Positions 1 through 7,981 of a stretch of DNA of 64,000 bases are shown one piece after another. The notes beneath the pieces were generated by a model that worked only from the letters and a program-made list of their open reading frames with translations, ran no database searches and was not told where the DNA came from. This DNA is from Jannaschia sp. GRR-S6-38. Lineage in GTDB: Bacteria > Pseudomonadota > Alphaproteobacteria > Rhodobacterales > Rhodobacteraceae. Numbering within the stretch: position 1 is the stretch's first letter; every line of letters starts with the position of its first letter. The DNA is taken from positions 3,256,676 through 3,320,675 of the forward strand of contig NZ_CP122537.1 of the NCBI RefSeq assembly GCF_029853695.1, written 5' to 3'. The position numbers were made by a program, and so were the translations under genes.

Positions 1-245
1 GCAGGCCGTGGCGAACGCCGGCAATGGCGAACGTTCGATCTCTGTTCCATCTTATCGAGCGCGACCGGCGTCGAAGTACTATGCCCAGCACCGAGGAAAA
101 GCTCTGCACACCAATATCTTACAGGCTATTCACCAAATCGGCACAGTCATGAGGTCCGGAGAATATTCGCCCTGAGAGACCGCTTCCGGGTCACTTGGCA
201 GCAAGGGCAGTGCTCAGCCCCACCCGCATAACCTTCGAAAACAAC
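1..245. other. Low-GC stretch with no recognised gene
   Basis: This stretch is visibly less GC-rich than the rest of the window and holds no gene I can recognise. One plus-strand frame is open from base 2 to a TGA at 173-175 (57 codons, entering from outside the window). Its codons are unlike those of neighbouring genes and its residues match nothing I know. It could be the tail of a foreign gene or chance. It lies just past the 3' end of the tRNA-Ser gene, the usual side for island insertion. Confidence 0.3.
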
Positions 246-268
246 GAAAAAATCCGGCCGCAGCCGGA
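246..268 (-). terminator. Rho-independent terminator after tRNA-Ser
   Basis: Read on the minus strand, a 6-bp stem (TCCGGC/GCCGGA, bases 253-268) with a 4-nt loop is followed by six T residues (247-252). It begins 27 nt past the CCA end of the tRNA-Ser gene. A stem plus U-tract is the classical intrinsic terminator. Confidence 0.75.
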
Positions 269-295
269 CCGGGAGAACGCTTTCGCGAGGGCAAG

Positions 296-385
296 TGGCG
301 GAGCGGAAGGGATTCGAACCCTCGAGACGGTTTCCCGCCTACACACTTTCCAGGCGTGCGCCTTCGACCACTCGGCCACCGCTCC
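296..385 (-). tRNA. tRNA-Ser(GGA)
   Basis: The minus strand folds as a 90-nt class II tRNA. The acceptor stem is GGAGCGG/CCGCTCC with discriminator G and an encoded CCA at the 3' end (296-298). The anticodon loop CTGGAAA gives anticodon GGA, reading UCC/UCU serine codons. A long variable arm typical of tRNA-Ser and a T-arm with TTCGAAT are present. A terminator follows at 246-268. Confidence 0.95.
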
Positions 386-433
386 GCGGGCGGGTCTAAA
401 GCAGGGGGGCGGGGCTTCGCAAGGGCGCATTCC

Positions 434-1249
434 TCAGGGCTTCAGCAGATCGGCCAGCCTGTCGCCGGCCGTGTCCAGCGGACCGCCGGCGCGGGTGACG
501 AGGACGAGCGCGCGATGCCGCGCGAGCCGGCGCGACGGCCGGTCGCCCAGGTCGCTCGCCGCCAGGATCGTCGCCCCCAGCCCGGCATCGAGACAGGCGA
601 GGATCGCGGGAATATGGTCGAGCGTGAGCGCCGGGCGCGCGGCGAGCTCGGGATGGTCGCGCAGTTCGGCGGCGACGACGCGGCCGAGCCCGGTCTCGGG
701 CGTGAATTGCAGGAAGGGTGCATCGGGAGCGAGGCCCTCGGGCCGCGCGACGGCCAGCGGGTCCCGGGCCAGCACGCGGTGGCGCAGAGCGCCCGACGGG
801 ATGCCCGTGGCCGTGACGATCGCCGCGTCGAGGCCGCCATCGGCGACCGCGCTCTCCAGCCCCTCGGACAAGCCGGTGTGGAAGGTGAAGCGCGCATGCG
901 GCAGCGCCGCGGCGGCGTGGCGCAGGAAGCCGGGCAGGAGCCGCGGTCCCGCGCTCGCGGTCAGGCCCAGCCGGAAGCGGCCCGCCGGCGCCGCCTCGGG
1001 CGCGGCCAGCGCGCGCAGCCGGGCCTCGGCCCCGGTGACCTCCGCCGCGGCCTCGGCCACCGCGCGGCCCAGCGCCGTCAGCCGGGGCGGGCGGGTCGCG
1101 CGGTCGAACAGCGTCGCGCCGAGCGCGCCCTCCAACGCCTTCATCTGCATCGACACGGCCGAGAGCGTCTGGTTCGTGCGCTCCGCCGCGTCCCGGAAGG
1201 AGCCGTGACGCGCGATGGCGCGCAAGGTGAGGAGGTCTCGGTTGTTCAA
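434..1249 (-). CDS. LysR-family transcriptional regulator
   Basis: This 271-residue protein has the LysR architecture. The N-terminal winged helix-turn-helix (about residues 5-60) contains SFRDAAERTNQTLSAVSMQMK and then LGATLFDR. A periplasmic-binding-like effector domain fills the rest (about 90-270). The start is a TTG at 1249; no ATG or GTG gives a better N-terminus, since the helix-turn-helix begins at once. The gene is divergent from the acyl-CoA dehydrogenase-like gene at 1330 with an 80-bp shared promoter region, the usual arrangement for a LysR protein controlling its neighbour. The effector is unknown. The LysR, ACAD and family III CoA-transferase combination suggests an organic acid such as 3-sulfinopropionate, which is an inference only. 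Confidence 0.9.
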   Translation of the reverse strand: MNNRDLLTLRAIARHGSFRDAAERTNQTLSAVSMQMKALEGALGATLFDRATRPPRLTALGRAVAEAAAEVTGAEARLRALAAPEAAPAGRFRLGLTASAGPRLLPGFLRHAAAALPHARFTFHTGLSEGLESAVADGGLDAAIVTATGIPSGALRHRVLARDPLAVARPEGLAPDAPFLQFTPETGLGRVVAAELRDHPELAARPALTLDHIPAILACLDAGLGATILAASDLGDRPSRRLARHRALVLVTRAGGPLDTAGDRLADLLKP

Positions 1250-1329
1250 GAATACTGATCCTGATCTTCAGGCAAATTCGATGGTGTTGAACATAGCGGC
1301 GGCGTTATCCTTCGCACAAGGAGGCCGCC
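1250..1329. promoter_or_regulatory. Divergent promoter region with candidate LysR site
   Basis: The 80-bp gap between the divergent LysR and ACAD genes is AT-richer than its flanks. It contains an imperfect dyad CTGA-N9-TCAG at 1255-1271, the spacing class expected of LysR-type operators. A strong Shine-Dalgarno (AAGGAGG, about 1318-1324) precedes the ATG at 1330. I see no convincing -35/-10 pair. Confidence 0.35.
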
Positions 1330-2472
1330 ATGTCCGATCATCTGACCCATGCGCAGGCCCTGCTGCCTGCCTTCCGCAATCGCGCCGCCACCTGGGATCG
1401 CGAGCGGCGCTACGCCCATGACAACGTGGCCGCGCTGGCGGAGGCGGGGCTGATGGGCATGACCATCCCGCGGGACTGGGGCGGCCCGGGCCTGCCCCTG
1501 TCGCAGGTCGTCCCGATCGTCGAGGCCGTTTCGGGCGCATGCACCCTGACAGGTCGCATCCTGGTCGAAGGCAACATGGGCGCGCTGAGCGCCGTCATGG
1601 CCTTCGGCACCGACGCGCAGAAGGCGCTGGCGGCGGAGCTGGTTCTGGCCGGAGACAAGCCCGCCATCTGCATCACCGAGCCCGGTGCCGGCTCGGACGC
1701 GACGGCGATGACCACGACGGCCACGCGCGTCCCGGGGGGCTGGCGGCTCGACGGCGTGAAACACTGGATCACCGGCGGCGGCGTCTCGAAGCTGCACCTG
1801 ATCTTCGCGCGCACGCCCGACGGGATCCGCGGCTTCCTCGCGCTTCCGGGCGCGGGTCTGCGCGTCGCGCGGCTGGAGCGGACGATGGGCCTCTGCGGGA
1901 TGCCCGAGGCGGAGCTGCACCTGGAGAACCTGTTCGTGCCCGACGACATGGTGATCCCGGATGCGGGGTTCGGCGAGCTGATCGATGCCTACAACACACA
2001 GCGCGTGGGCGCGGCGACGATCGCCCTGGGCGTCGCGGCGGAGGCAGCGCGGCTCGCGGCCGCCCGCCTGAAGGACCGGCACCAGTTCGGCCGGCCGCTG
2101 GCCGAGTTCCAGGGCCTGCAATGGATGCTCGCCGACATGGACACCGAGATCCACGCCGCCCGACTGCTGATCGGCGAGGCGACCCGGACCGAGCGGTTCC
2201 CCGACCGGGTGAAGGCCGCGCGCGCCAAGCTGATGACCTCCGAGATGGCGGTCCGCGTGGTCGACCGGGCGCTGCAGATCTTCGGGGCCGAGGGCTACGG
2301 CTCAAAGACGCCGCTCGAGCGGATGTATCGCGACGTGCGCATGTTCACGATCGGCGGCGGCACGGCGCAGGTCCTGCGCAACCAGATCGCCGCGGCGGCG
2401 CTCGACATGAAGCTGCCCCAGACGCGCGACGGGTGGCCCGCCGCCTGGCAGGGTGCTATCGCCGCCGAGTGA
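1330..2472 (+). CDS. Acyl-CoA dehydrogenase-fold flavoprotein (possible desulfinase)
   Basis: This 380-residue protein has the full acyl-CoA dehydrogenase fold: N-terminal helices, the FAD/substrate beta-domain with CITEPGAGSDA (about 114-124) and WITGG, and C-terminal helices with HQFGRPL and ERMYRDVRM. Both positions that normally supply the catalytic glutamate are changed. The EGT motif near the C-terminus reads GGGT (Gly343), and the alternative ER motif of the isovaleryl/long-chain type reads TQR (Gln224). A standard alpha-beta dehydrogenation therefore looks unlikely. Loss of the base is described for 3-sulfinopropionyl-CoA desulfinases, which share this fold. The downstream family III CoA-transferase (23-nt gap) and divergent LysR gene fit that reading. 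It may instead be an ordinary ACAD homologue of unknown substrate. Confidence 0.8.
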   Translation: MSDHLTHAQALLPAFRNRAATWDRERRYAHDNVAALAEAGLMGMTIPRDWGGPGLPLSQVVPIVEAVSGACTLTGRILVEGNMGALSAVMAFGTDAQKALAAELVLAGDKPAICITEPGAGSDATAMTTTATRVPGGWRLDGVKHWITGGGVSKLHLIFARTPDGIRGFLALPGAGLRVARLERTMGLCGMPEAELHLENLFVPDDMVIPDAGFGELIDAYNTQRVGAATIALGVAAEAARLAAARLKDRHQFGRPLAEFQGLQWMLADMDTEIHAARLLIGEATRTERFPDRVKAARAKLMTSEMAVRVVDRALQIFGAEGYGSKTPLERMYRDVRMFTIGGGTAQVLRNQIAAAALDMKLPQTRDGWPAAWQGAIAAE

Positions 2473-2495
2473 CCGCTCGATCTCCGGAGGCTTCC

Positions 2496-3686
2496 ATGCC
2501 CGACCGAACCGGCCCGCTGGCGGGCGTCCGCGTGCTCGATCTCAGCCGCATCCTCGCCGGTCCGACCGCGACGCAGCTTCTGGGCGACCTGGGCGCGACC
2601 GTTCTCAAGGTCGAGAACCCGGCCACGGGCGGCGACGACACGCGGCAATGGGGGCCGCCCTACGTGAAGGACGGCGCGGAGGATACGGATCTATCAGCCT
2701 ATTTCATGTGCGCGAACCGCAACAAGCTGTCGGTCGCCGTCGATATCGCCGCGCCCGAGGGCCAGGCCGAAATCCGCAGGCTTGCCGCCATGGCCGATAT
2801 CGTGATCGAGAATTTCAAGCCGGGCGGGCTGGCGAAATACGGGCTGGATTACGACAGCCTGCGCGCGGTCAACCCGAGGCTCGTCTACGGCTCGATCTCG
2901 GGCTTCGGGCAGACGGGGCCGAACCGCCACAAGCCCGGCTACGACCTGATGGCCCAGGGCTTCGGCGGGATCATGTCCCTGACCGGCGAGCCCGAGGGTC
3001 AGCCGATGAAGGTCGGCGTCGGCATCGCCGACGTGATGTGCGGCATGTATGCCTGCGTGGGCCTCCTGGCCGCGCTGCGCTACGCCGAGGCGACGGGCGA
3101 AGGCCAACAGGTGGAGGTGGCGCTCGTCGACAGCCAGATCGCCTGGACGATCAACGAGGCCGTCAACACCCGCCTGACTGGCAAGGCCCCGATCCGCCGG
3201 GGCAACGGCCATCCGAACATCGTCCCCTACGGCGTCTACGCGACCGCCGATGGGCATGTCATCGTCGCGGTCGGAAATGACAGCCAGTTCAAGCGGTTCT
3301 GCGGCGTCCTTCAACTGGGAGACCTCGCCGCGGACCCGCGCTTTTCCACAAATCCCGCGCGGCTCGACCATCGCGCTGCGCTGGCCGAACACCTGGAGCC
3401 GGCGCTGGCCGGGCTCACCACCGCGCAGGTGATCGAGGGGCTGGAGGCCGCGCGCGTCCCCGTGGGCCCGGTCCAGACCCTGCCCGAGGTCTTCGCCTCC
3501 GAGCAGGTCGCCGCCCGCGGCATGGCGCTCGACATGGAGGCCGACGGCCTGACCCTGCCGCTGGTCGGCAACCCGCTGCAGTTCTCGCGCACGCCCGTCA
3601 CCTATCGCCATCCGCCGCCGCGCTTCGGCGCCGATAGCGACCGGCTGACCCGCGACGACCCCTTCGCGGATGATGACGCGCCGTAA
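2496..3686 (+). CDS. Family III CoA-transferase (CaiB/BaiF type)
   Basis: This 396-residue protein belongs to the CaiB/BaiF family of formyl-CoA-type transferases, which move CoA between carboxylic acids. It opens with LAGVRVLDLSRILAGPTATQ, then LGDLGATVLKVENP. The catalytic Asp is expected in the GIADVMCGMYA segment (about residue 172). The start at 2496 is chosen for its CGGAGG Shine-Dalgarno and for the family-typical N-terminus. It follows the ACAD-like gene by 23 nt, so the two are almost certainly cotranscribed. It probably activates the acid that the ACAD-like enzyme then acts on; succinyl-CoA as donor is a guess from characterised 3-sulfinopropionate systems. Confidence 0.88.
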   Translation: MPDRTGPLAGVRVLDLSRILAGPTATQLLGDLGATVLKVENPATGGDDTRQWGPPYVKDGAEDTDLSAYFMCANRNKLSVAVDIAAPEGQAEIRRLAAMADIVIENFKPGGLAKYGLDYDSLRAVNPRLVYGSISGFGQTGPNRHKPGYDLMAQGFGGIMSLTGEPEGQPMKVGVGIADVMCGMYACVGLLAALRYAEATGEGQQVEVALVDSQIAWTINEAVNTRLTGKAPIRRGNGHPNIVPYGVYATADGHVIVAVGNDSQFKRFCGVLQLGDLAADPRFSTNPARLDHRAALAEHLEPALAGLTTAQVIEGLEAARVPVGPVQTLPEVFASEQVAARGMALDMEADGLTLPLVGNPLQFSRTPVTYRHPPPRFGADSDRLTRDDPFADDDAP

Positions 3687-3775
3687 ACAGTCCGTGACAC
3701 CGGCCGTGCGGCTATGGCTGCGCGTGGGATCAGACGGTTAAGGCTTTGGGTATCCCCCGTCGATCCGAGGCCCGC

Positions 3776-5137
3776 ATGACCCGTCACGACATCTTCGACC
3801 AGCCGGTCACATTGCCCGCGGAGGCTGTCGGGCATTGGAACGCGACCTGCCTGGCCTTCCTAGCGCATGGCGCGGCGACCCCGCTGCACCTGGCCAAGCT
3901 GGCCGAGGCCGCGCCCGGCCATGCCGCGCCGCACGCGCTCAGGGGGATGTTCTACATGCTGCTCGGCCGCCGGGAACTGTTCGAGGAGGCGCAGGTCGCG
4001 CTCGACGCCGCACGCACCCGCGCCGAAGGGACGAACGCGCGCGAACGCGCCCTGATCGACACGCTGGCCGCGCTACTGGACGGGCATTACCGCCCGGCCA
4101 TCGCGGCCCTCGAAGCGGCGCTGGACCGCGCGCCGGGCGATACGCTGGCCATGAAGCTCTCCCACGCGATCCGCTTCGTGACGGGCGACGCGGCGGGCAT
4201 GCGCGCCTCGGTCGAGCGCACGCTCGCGGACCATGGGCCGGGCCATGCCGGACGCGGCTACGTGCTGGGCTGCCATGCCTTCGCGCTTGAGGAGACGGGC
4301 GAATTCGACCGCGCCGCCCGGACGGGGCGCGCCGCGCTGCAAGCCGCCGCCGACGATGCCTGGGCGCTGCACGCGGTGGCCCATGTCCACGACATGACCG
4401 GCGATGCGGCGGGCGGGCTGGCCTGGCTCGACGCGCATGGCGACGCCGCGGCCGGCTGCAACAACTTCCGCTTCCACATCTGGTGGCACCGCGCGCTGAT
4501 GCTGCTCGACCTCGGGCGGCTGGACGAGGCGCTGCAACTCTACGATGCGAAGGTCCGGGCCGAACATACCGACGATTACCGCGACATCGCCAACGCCACC
4601 TCGCTGCTCACCCGGCTGGAGCTCGAAGGTGTCGATGTGGGCGACCGCTGGGTCGAACTGGCCGATCTGTCGGAGCGCCGGACCGAGGATGCCTGCCTCG
4701 TCTTCGCCGATCTGCACTACCTGCTCGCGCTCGAGGCCGACGGCCGCGAGGATGCCGCCGCGCGCATGCTGGGGCGGCTGGCCCGCTGCGCCGAGGCGCC
4801 CGCGGACGGGGTCGAAGCGCGCATGGCGCAGCCGGGCCTCGACACGGCGAGCGGGATCGCGGCTTTCGCCCATAGCGACTATTCTGGCGCCTTCGCGGCG
4901 CTGTCGCGCGCGCGCCCGCACCTGCCCGACGCCGGCGGCAGCCACGCCCAGCGCGACGTGTTCGAGCGGCTGGCCATCGATGCCGGCCTCCGCGCCGGCC
5001 AGATTGCCGGTGCCGAGGCGCTTCTGGCCGCCCGCGCGGCGCGGCGCGGCGGCCACGAGGACGGTTATGCGGCGGCGCGGCGCGCATTGATCGCGCAGGC
5101 GCAGAAACCCGTTCCGCGCGCCGCGACCGGCCCGTAA
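3776..5137 (+). CDS. TTC38-like tetratricopeptide repeat protein
   Basis: This 453-residue soluble protein resembles the TTC38 family (human tetratricopeptide repeat protein 38 is of similar length). Hallmarks seen are WALHAVAHVHDMTG (about 201-214), CNNFRFHIWWHRALMLLDLG (about 227-246) and ALQLYDAKVR. Helical alanine-rich repeats run through the whole length. The ATG at 3776 is preferred over an upstream in-frame start because homologous-looking sequence begins there. The opgC start lies 31 nt downstream, so it may be cotranscribed with the glucan genes. The molecular function of the family is unknown; a scaffold role is only implied by TPRs. Confidence 0.75.
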   Translation: MTRHDIFDQPVTLPAEAVGHWNATCLAFLAHGAATPLHLAKLAEAAPGHAAPHALRGMFYMLLGRRELFEEAQVALDAARTRAEGTNARERALIDTLAALLDGHYRPAIAALEAALDRAPGDTLAMKLSHAIRFVTGDAAGMRASVERTLADHGPGHAGRGYVLGCHAFALEETGEFDRAARTGRAALQAAADDAWALHAVAHVHDMTGDAAGGLAWLDAHGDAAAGCNNFRFHIWWHRALMLLDLGRLDEALQLYDAKVRAEHTDDYRDIANATSLLTRLELEGVDVGDRWVELADLSERRTEDACLVFADLHYLLALEADGREDAAARMLGRLARCAEAPADGVEARMAQPGLDTASGIAAFAHSDYSGAFAALSRARPHLPDAGGSHAQRDVFERLAIDAGLRAGQIAGAEALLAARAARRGGHEDGYAAARRALIAQAQKPVPRAATGP

Positions 5138-5168
5138 GTTGCCGCATCGAGTCAGAGAGACGCGGACC

Positions 5169-6467
5169 ATGGCCACCACGACCCCCTCGCGTGCCTACCA
5201 GAGCGCGCCGCGTGCGACGACCGCCACGGCGGGCGCGGCCATCCGCGACCTGCGCCTCGACGTGTTCCGGGGGCTGGCGATGTTCATCATCCTGCTGGCG
5301 CACACGCCGGGCAATGCCTGGACGCTGTGGATCCCGGCCCGCTGGGGCTTTTCGGACGCGACCGAGATCTTCGTCTTCTGCTCGGGCATGGCATCGGCCA
5401 TCGCCTTCGGGCGCAGCTTCGATCGGATGGGCTGGCGCCTCGGCACGGCGCGGGTGGGCTTCCGCGTCTGGCAGATCTACTGGGCGCATATCTGCATGTT
5501 CCTCGCCATCGCGACGATGCTGGCGGCGATCGACGCGGCCGCCTGGAACCCGTCCGAGACCTATATCGGCACGCTCAACCTGTGGAAGTTCTTCGCCGAT
5601 CCCGCGCCGCAGCTGATCGGGCTGCTGACGCTGACCTACGTGCCGAACTATTTCGACATCCTGCCCATGTACATGGCGGTGCTGGTGATGATGCCCGCGA
5701 TGGTCGCGCTGGCCCGCGTCTCGCTGCCGCTGACCTTCGCGCTGTCGCTCACGATATGGGTCTTCGCGCAAGGCGCGCTGCTCGACACGCTTGGGCTCGG
5801 CCATCTGCATCTCGCTTTCCCGGCCGAGCCCTGGTCCGATCGGGCGTGGTTCTTCAACCCGTTCGGCTGGCAGCTCGTCTTCTTCACCGGCTTCGCCTTC
5901 ATGCGCGGCTGGATCCCTGCGCCGCCGGTCCGGCCCTGGCTGATCGGCCTGGCGCTGGCGGTCGTGCTGGTCAGCATGGTCCTCAGCTCGATCGGGTTCC
6001 GCCTCTTCCAGACCGACCTCGTGAAGGGCGCCTACGTCGCGCTGACGGGCTGCGCCGAGACCGGCTTCGGCGCCTGCAACCCGGTCTTGGACTGGCGGCA
6101 GGCCCATCGCGACTGGTTCGACAAGTCGGATTTCGCGATCCTGCATTACGTCCATTTCCTCGCGCTCGCCTATCTCGCCTGGTCGGCGGCGGGCGCGGGC
6201 GGCGCTCGGCTGGTTGCGGCGGGGCAGGGGGCCGTGGCGCGGCTTTGGAACGGCCTGATCCGGCTGATCACCAAGGTCGGCCAGCAGAGCCTGGCCGTTT
6301 TCGTCTTCTCAATGGTGCTGGCGCGGGTCAACGGCATCGTCCTGGACCTGATCGGCCGCAACGCGGGCACCTGGGCGCTGGTGAACCTGACGGGCTTCGC
6401 GCTCCTGATCGCCTGCGCCTACACGGCCGGCTGGTTCAAGTCGCAGCCGTGGCGGGCCAAGCGATGA
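5169..6467 (+). CDS. opgC: OpgC-type membrane acyl/succinyltransferase
   Basis: This 432-residue polytopic membrane protein matches the OpgC family. The N-terminal signature RLDVFRGLAMFIILLAHTPG (about residues 28-47) is followed by about ten hydrophobic segments. OpgC proteins add succinyl groups to osmoregulated periplasmic glucans, giving them negative charge; this is established for Rhodobacter sphaeroides. The next gene, opgG, overlaps its stop codon by ATGA, and opgH overlaps opgG the same way, so the three form a translationally coupled unit. The start at 5169 gives a short hydrophilic N-terminus before the first membrane helix. Confidence 0.88.
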   Translation: MATTTPSRAYQSAPRATTATAGAAIRDLRLDVFRGLAMFIILLAHTPGNAWTLWIPARWGFSDATEIFVFCSGMASAIAFGRSFDRMGWRLGTARVGFRVWQIYWAHICMFLAIATMLAAIDAAAWNPSETYIGTLNLWKFFADPAPQLIGLLTLTYVPNYFDILPMYMAVLVMMPAMVALARVSLPLTFALSLTIWVFAQGALLDTLGLGHLHLAFPAEPWSDRAWFFNPFGWQLVFFTGFAFMRGWIPAPPVRPWLIGLALAVVLVSMVLSSIGFRLFQTDLVKGAYVALTGCAETGFGACNPVLDWRQAHRDWFDKSDFAILHYVHFLALAYLAWSAAGAGGARLVAAGQGAVARLWNGLIRLITKVGQQSLAVFVFSMVLARVNGIVLDLIGRNAGTWALVNLTGFALLIACAYTAGWFKSQPWRAKR

Positions 6468-7981
6468 AGCGGCGCACTTTCCTCGGCGGGGTCTCGGCGC
6501 TGGCGCTGGCCGGTGCCGCGGACGCCGCGCCGCGCATCATCGAGACGCGGCCTTTCGGTCCCGACACGGTGCGCGAGATGGCGCGCGACCTGGCCGCGCA
6601 GCCCTACATGCCACGCCCCCTCATCCCCGAGCCCTGGCGCGCGCTGACCTATGACCAGTATCGCACCATCTGGTTTGATCCGCGCCGCGCGGTCTGGTCC
6701 GGCGAGGATCGGGGCTTCGAGATGGATCTCTTCCATCCGGGGCTCTACTTCCCGCGCGCCGTCGAGGTGGCGGTAGTCGAGGGCGACAGCGCCGCGCGGC
6801 TGGCCTTCGATTTCGACCTCTTCGCGCGGACCGACCAGACGCCCGAGCTGCCTCTTGACGAGACGATGGGCTATTCCGGCCTGCGCCTGCGCCACCGCTT
6901 CCCCGGCGAGGCGAATGCCCGCGAGTTCGCCGTCTTCCAGGGCGCCAGCTATTTTCGCGCGATCGGCGCGGCGCAGCATTACGGGCTCTCTGCGCGCGGG
7001 CTGGCGCTCGATACCGGCGAGGATTCGGGCGAGGAGTTTCCCGATTTCACCCGCTTCTGGGTCGAGACGCCCGCGCCCGGCGACGACCGCGTCATTCTGC
7101 ATGCGCTACTCGATGGCCCCTCCGCCGCAGGCGCCTTCCGGTTCGAGATCACCCCCGGCCCGGCCTGCGAGATGCGGGTCGAATGCAGCCTCTTCCCGCG
7201 CGTCGATCTCGACCATGCGGGCATCGCGCCACTGACCTCGATGTTTCTCTACGATCAGACAAACCGCCCGCGCTTCGAGGACTTCCGCCCCGCGATCCAC
7301 GACAGCGACGGGTTGGCGATCTGGAACGGCGCGGGCGAAATGCTGTGGCGGCCGCTGGCCAACCCGGTCGTGCTGCAGTTCTCCAGCTTCGTCGACGACA
7401 GCCCGCGCGGCTTCGGCCTGATGCAGCGCGCCGACCGGCTGTCGGATTTCGCCGACCTGGAGGCGCATTACCACGAACGCCCCAGCCTCTGGATCGAACC
7501 CGAGGGCGATTGGGGCCCGGGCGTGGTGCGGCTGGTCGAGATCCCGTCGGATCGCGAGATCTATGACAACATCGTCGCCTATTGGCGCCCGCGCGCGCCG
7601 CTGGCCGCGGGGCAGGAGCATCGCTTCGCCTACCGCATGTCCTGGCACGACGCCGCCGCCACGCCGAAGGGGCGGGCCGATGTCGCCCGGGTGATCGACA
7701 CCCATATGGGCCTCAATTTCGAGGGCGACCGCTGGCTCGCCGCGATCGACTTCGCCGCGCATCCGGAACTGGAAAGCCTCGACGGCATCACGCTGCATGT
7801 CTCGTCGGGACGGGCGGTCACCTCGGACGGCATCCTGCAGCGCAACCCCGAGACGGGCGGCGCGCGGCTGGCCTTCACCTTCGATCCGGCGGCCCGCGAC
7901 GCGGTCGAGCTGCGCGCGCAGCTGATGCGCGACGGGCGCGCCGTCTCGGAAGTCTGGCTCTACCGCTGGACGCGCGCATGA
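6464..7981 (+). CDS. opgG: Periplasmic glucan biosynthesis protein OpgG/OpgD (MdoG family)
   Basis: This 505-residue MdoG-family protein acts in the periplasm on the beta-1,2-glucan backbone made by OpgH. The N-terminus MKRRTFLGG followed by an alanine-rich hydrophobic stretch looks like a Tat signal with an RRTFL motif, which is more typical of OpgD than of Sec-exported OpgG. Family motifs include IWFDPRRAVW, FHPGLYFPR and GYSGLRLRHRFPG. It overlaps opgC and opgH by 4 nt each. Only one MdoG-family gene is present here, so it may do both backbone assembly and later processing. Whether G or D is the better name cannot be decided from this sequence. Confidence 0.88.
   Translation: MKRRTFLGGVSALALAGAADAAPRIIETRPFGPDTVREMARDLAAQPYMPRPLIPEPWRALTYDQYRTIWFDPRRAVWSGEDRGFEMDLFHPGLYFPRAVEVAVVEGDSAARLAFDFDLFARTDQTPELPLDETMGYSGLRLRHRFPGEANAREFAVFQGASYFRAIGAAQHYGLSARGLALDTGEDSGEEFPDFTRFWVETPAPGDDRVILHALLDGPSAAGAFRFEITPGPACEMRVECSLFPRVDLDHAGIAPLTSMFLYDQTNRPRFEDFRPAIHDSDGLAIWNGAGEMLWRPLANPVVLQFSSFVDDSPRGFGLMQRADRLSDFADLEAHYHERPSLWIEPEGDWGPGVVRLVEIPSDREIYDNIVAYWRPRAPLAAGQEHRFAYRMSWHDAAATPKGRADVARVIDTHMGLNFEGDRWLAAIDFAAHPELESLDGITLHVSSGRAVTSDGILQRNPETGGARLAFTFDPAARDAVELRAQLMRDGRAVSEVWLYRWTRA

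Noticed and set aside
191..430. Open frames across the tRNA-Ser gene
   Set aside because: They overlap a perfect tRNA and its terminator and encode nothing recognisable.
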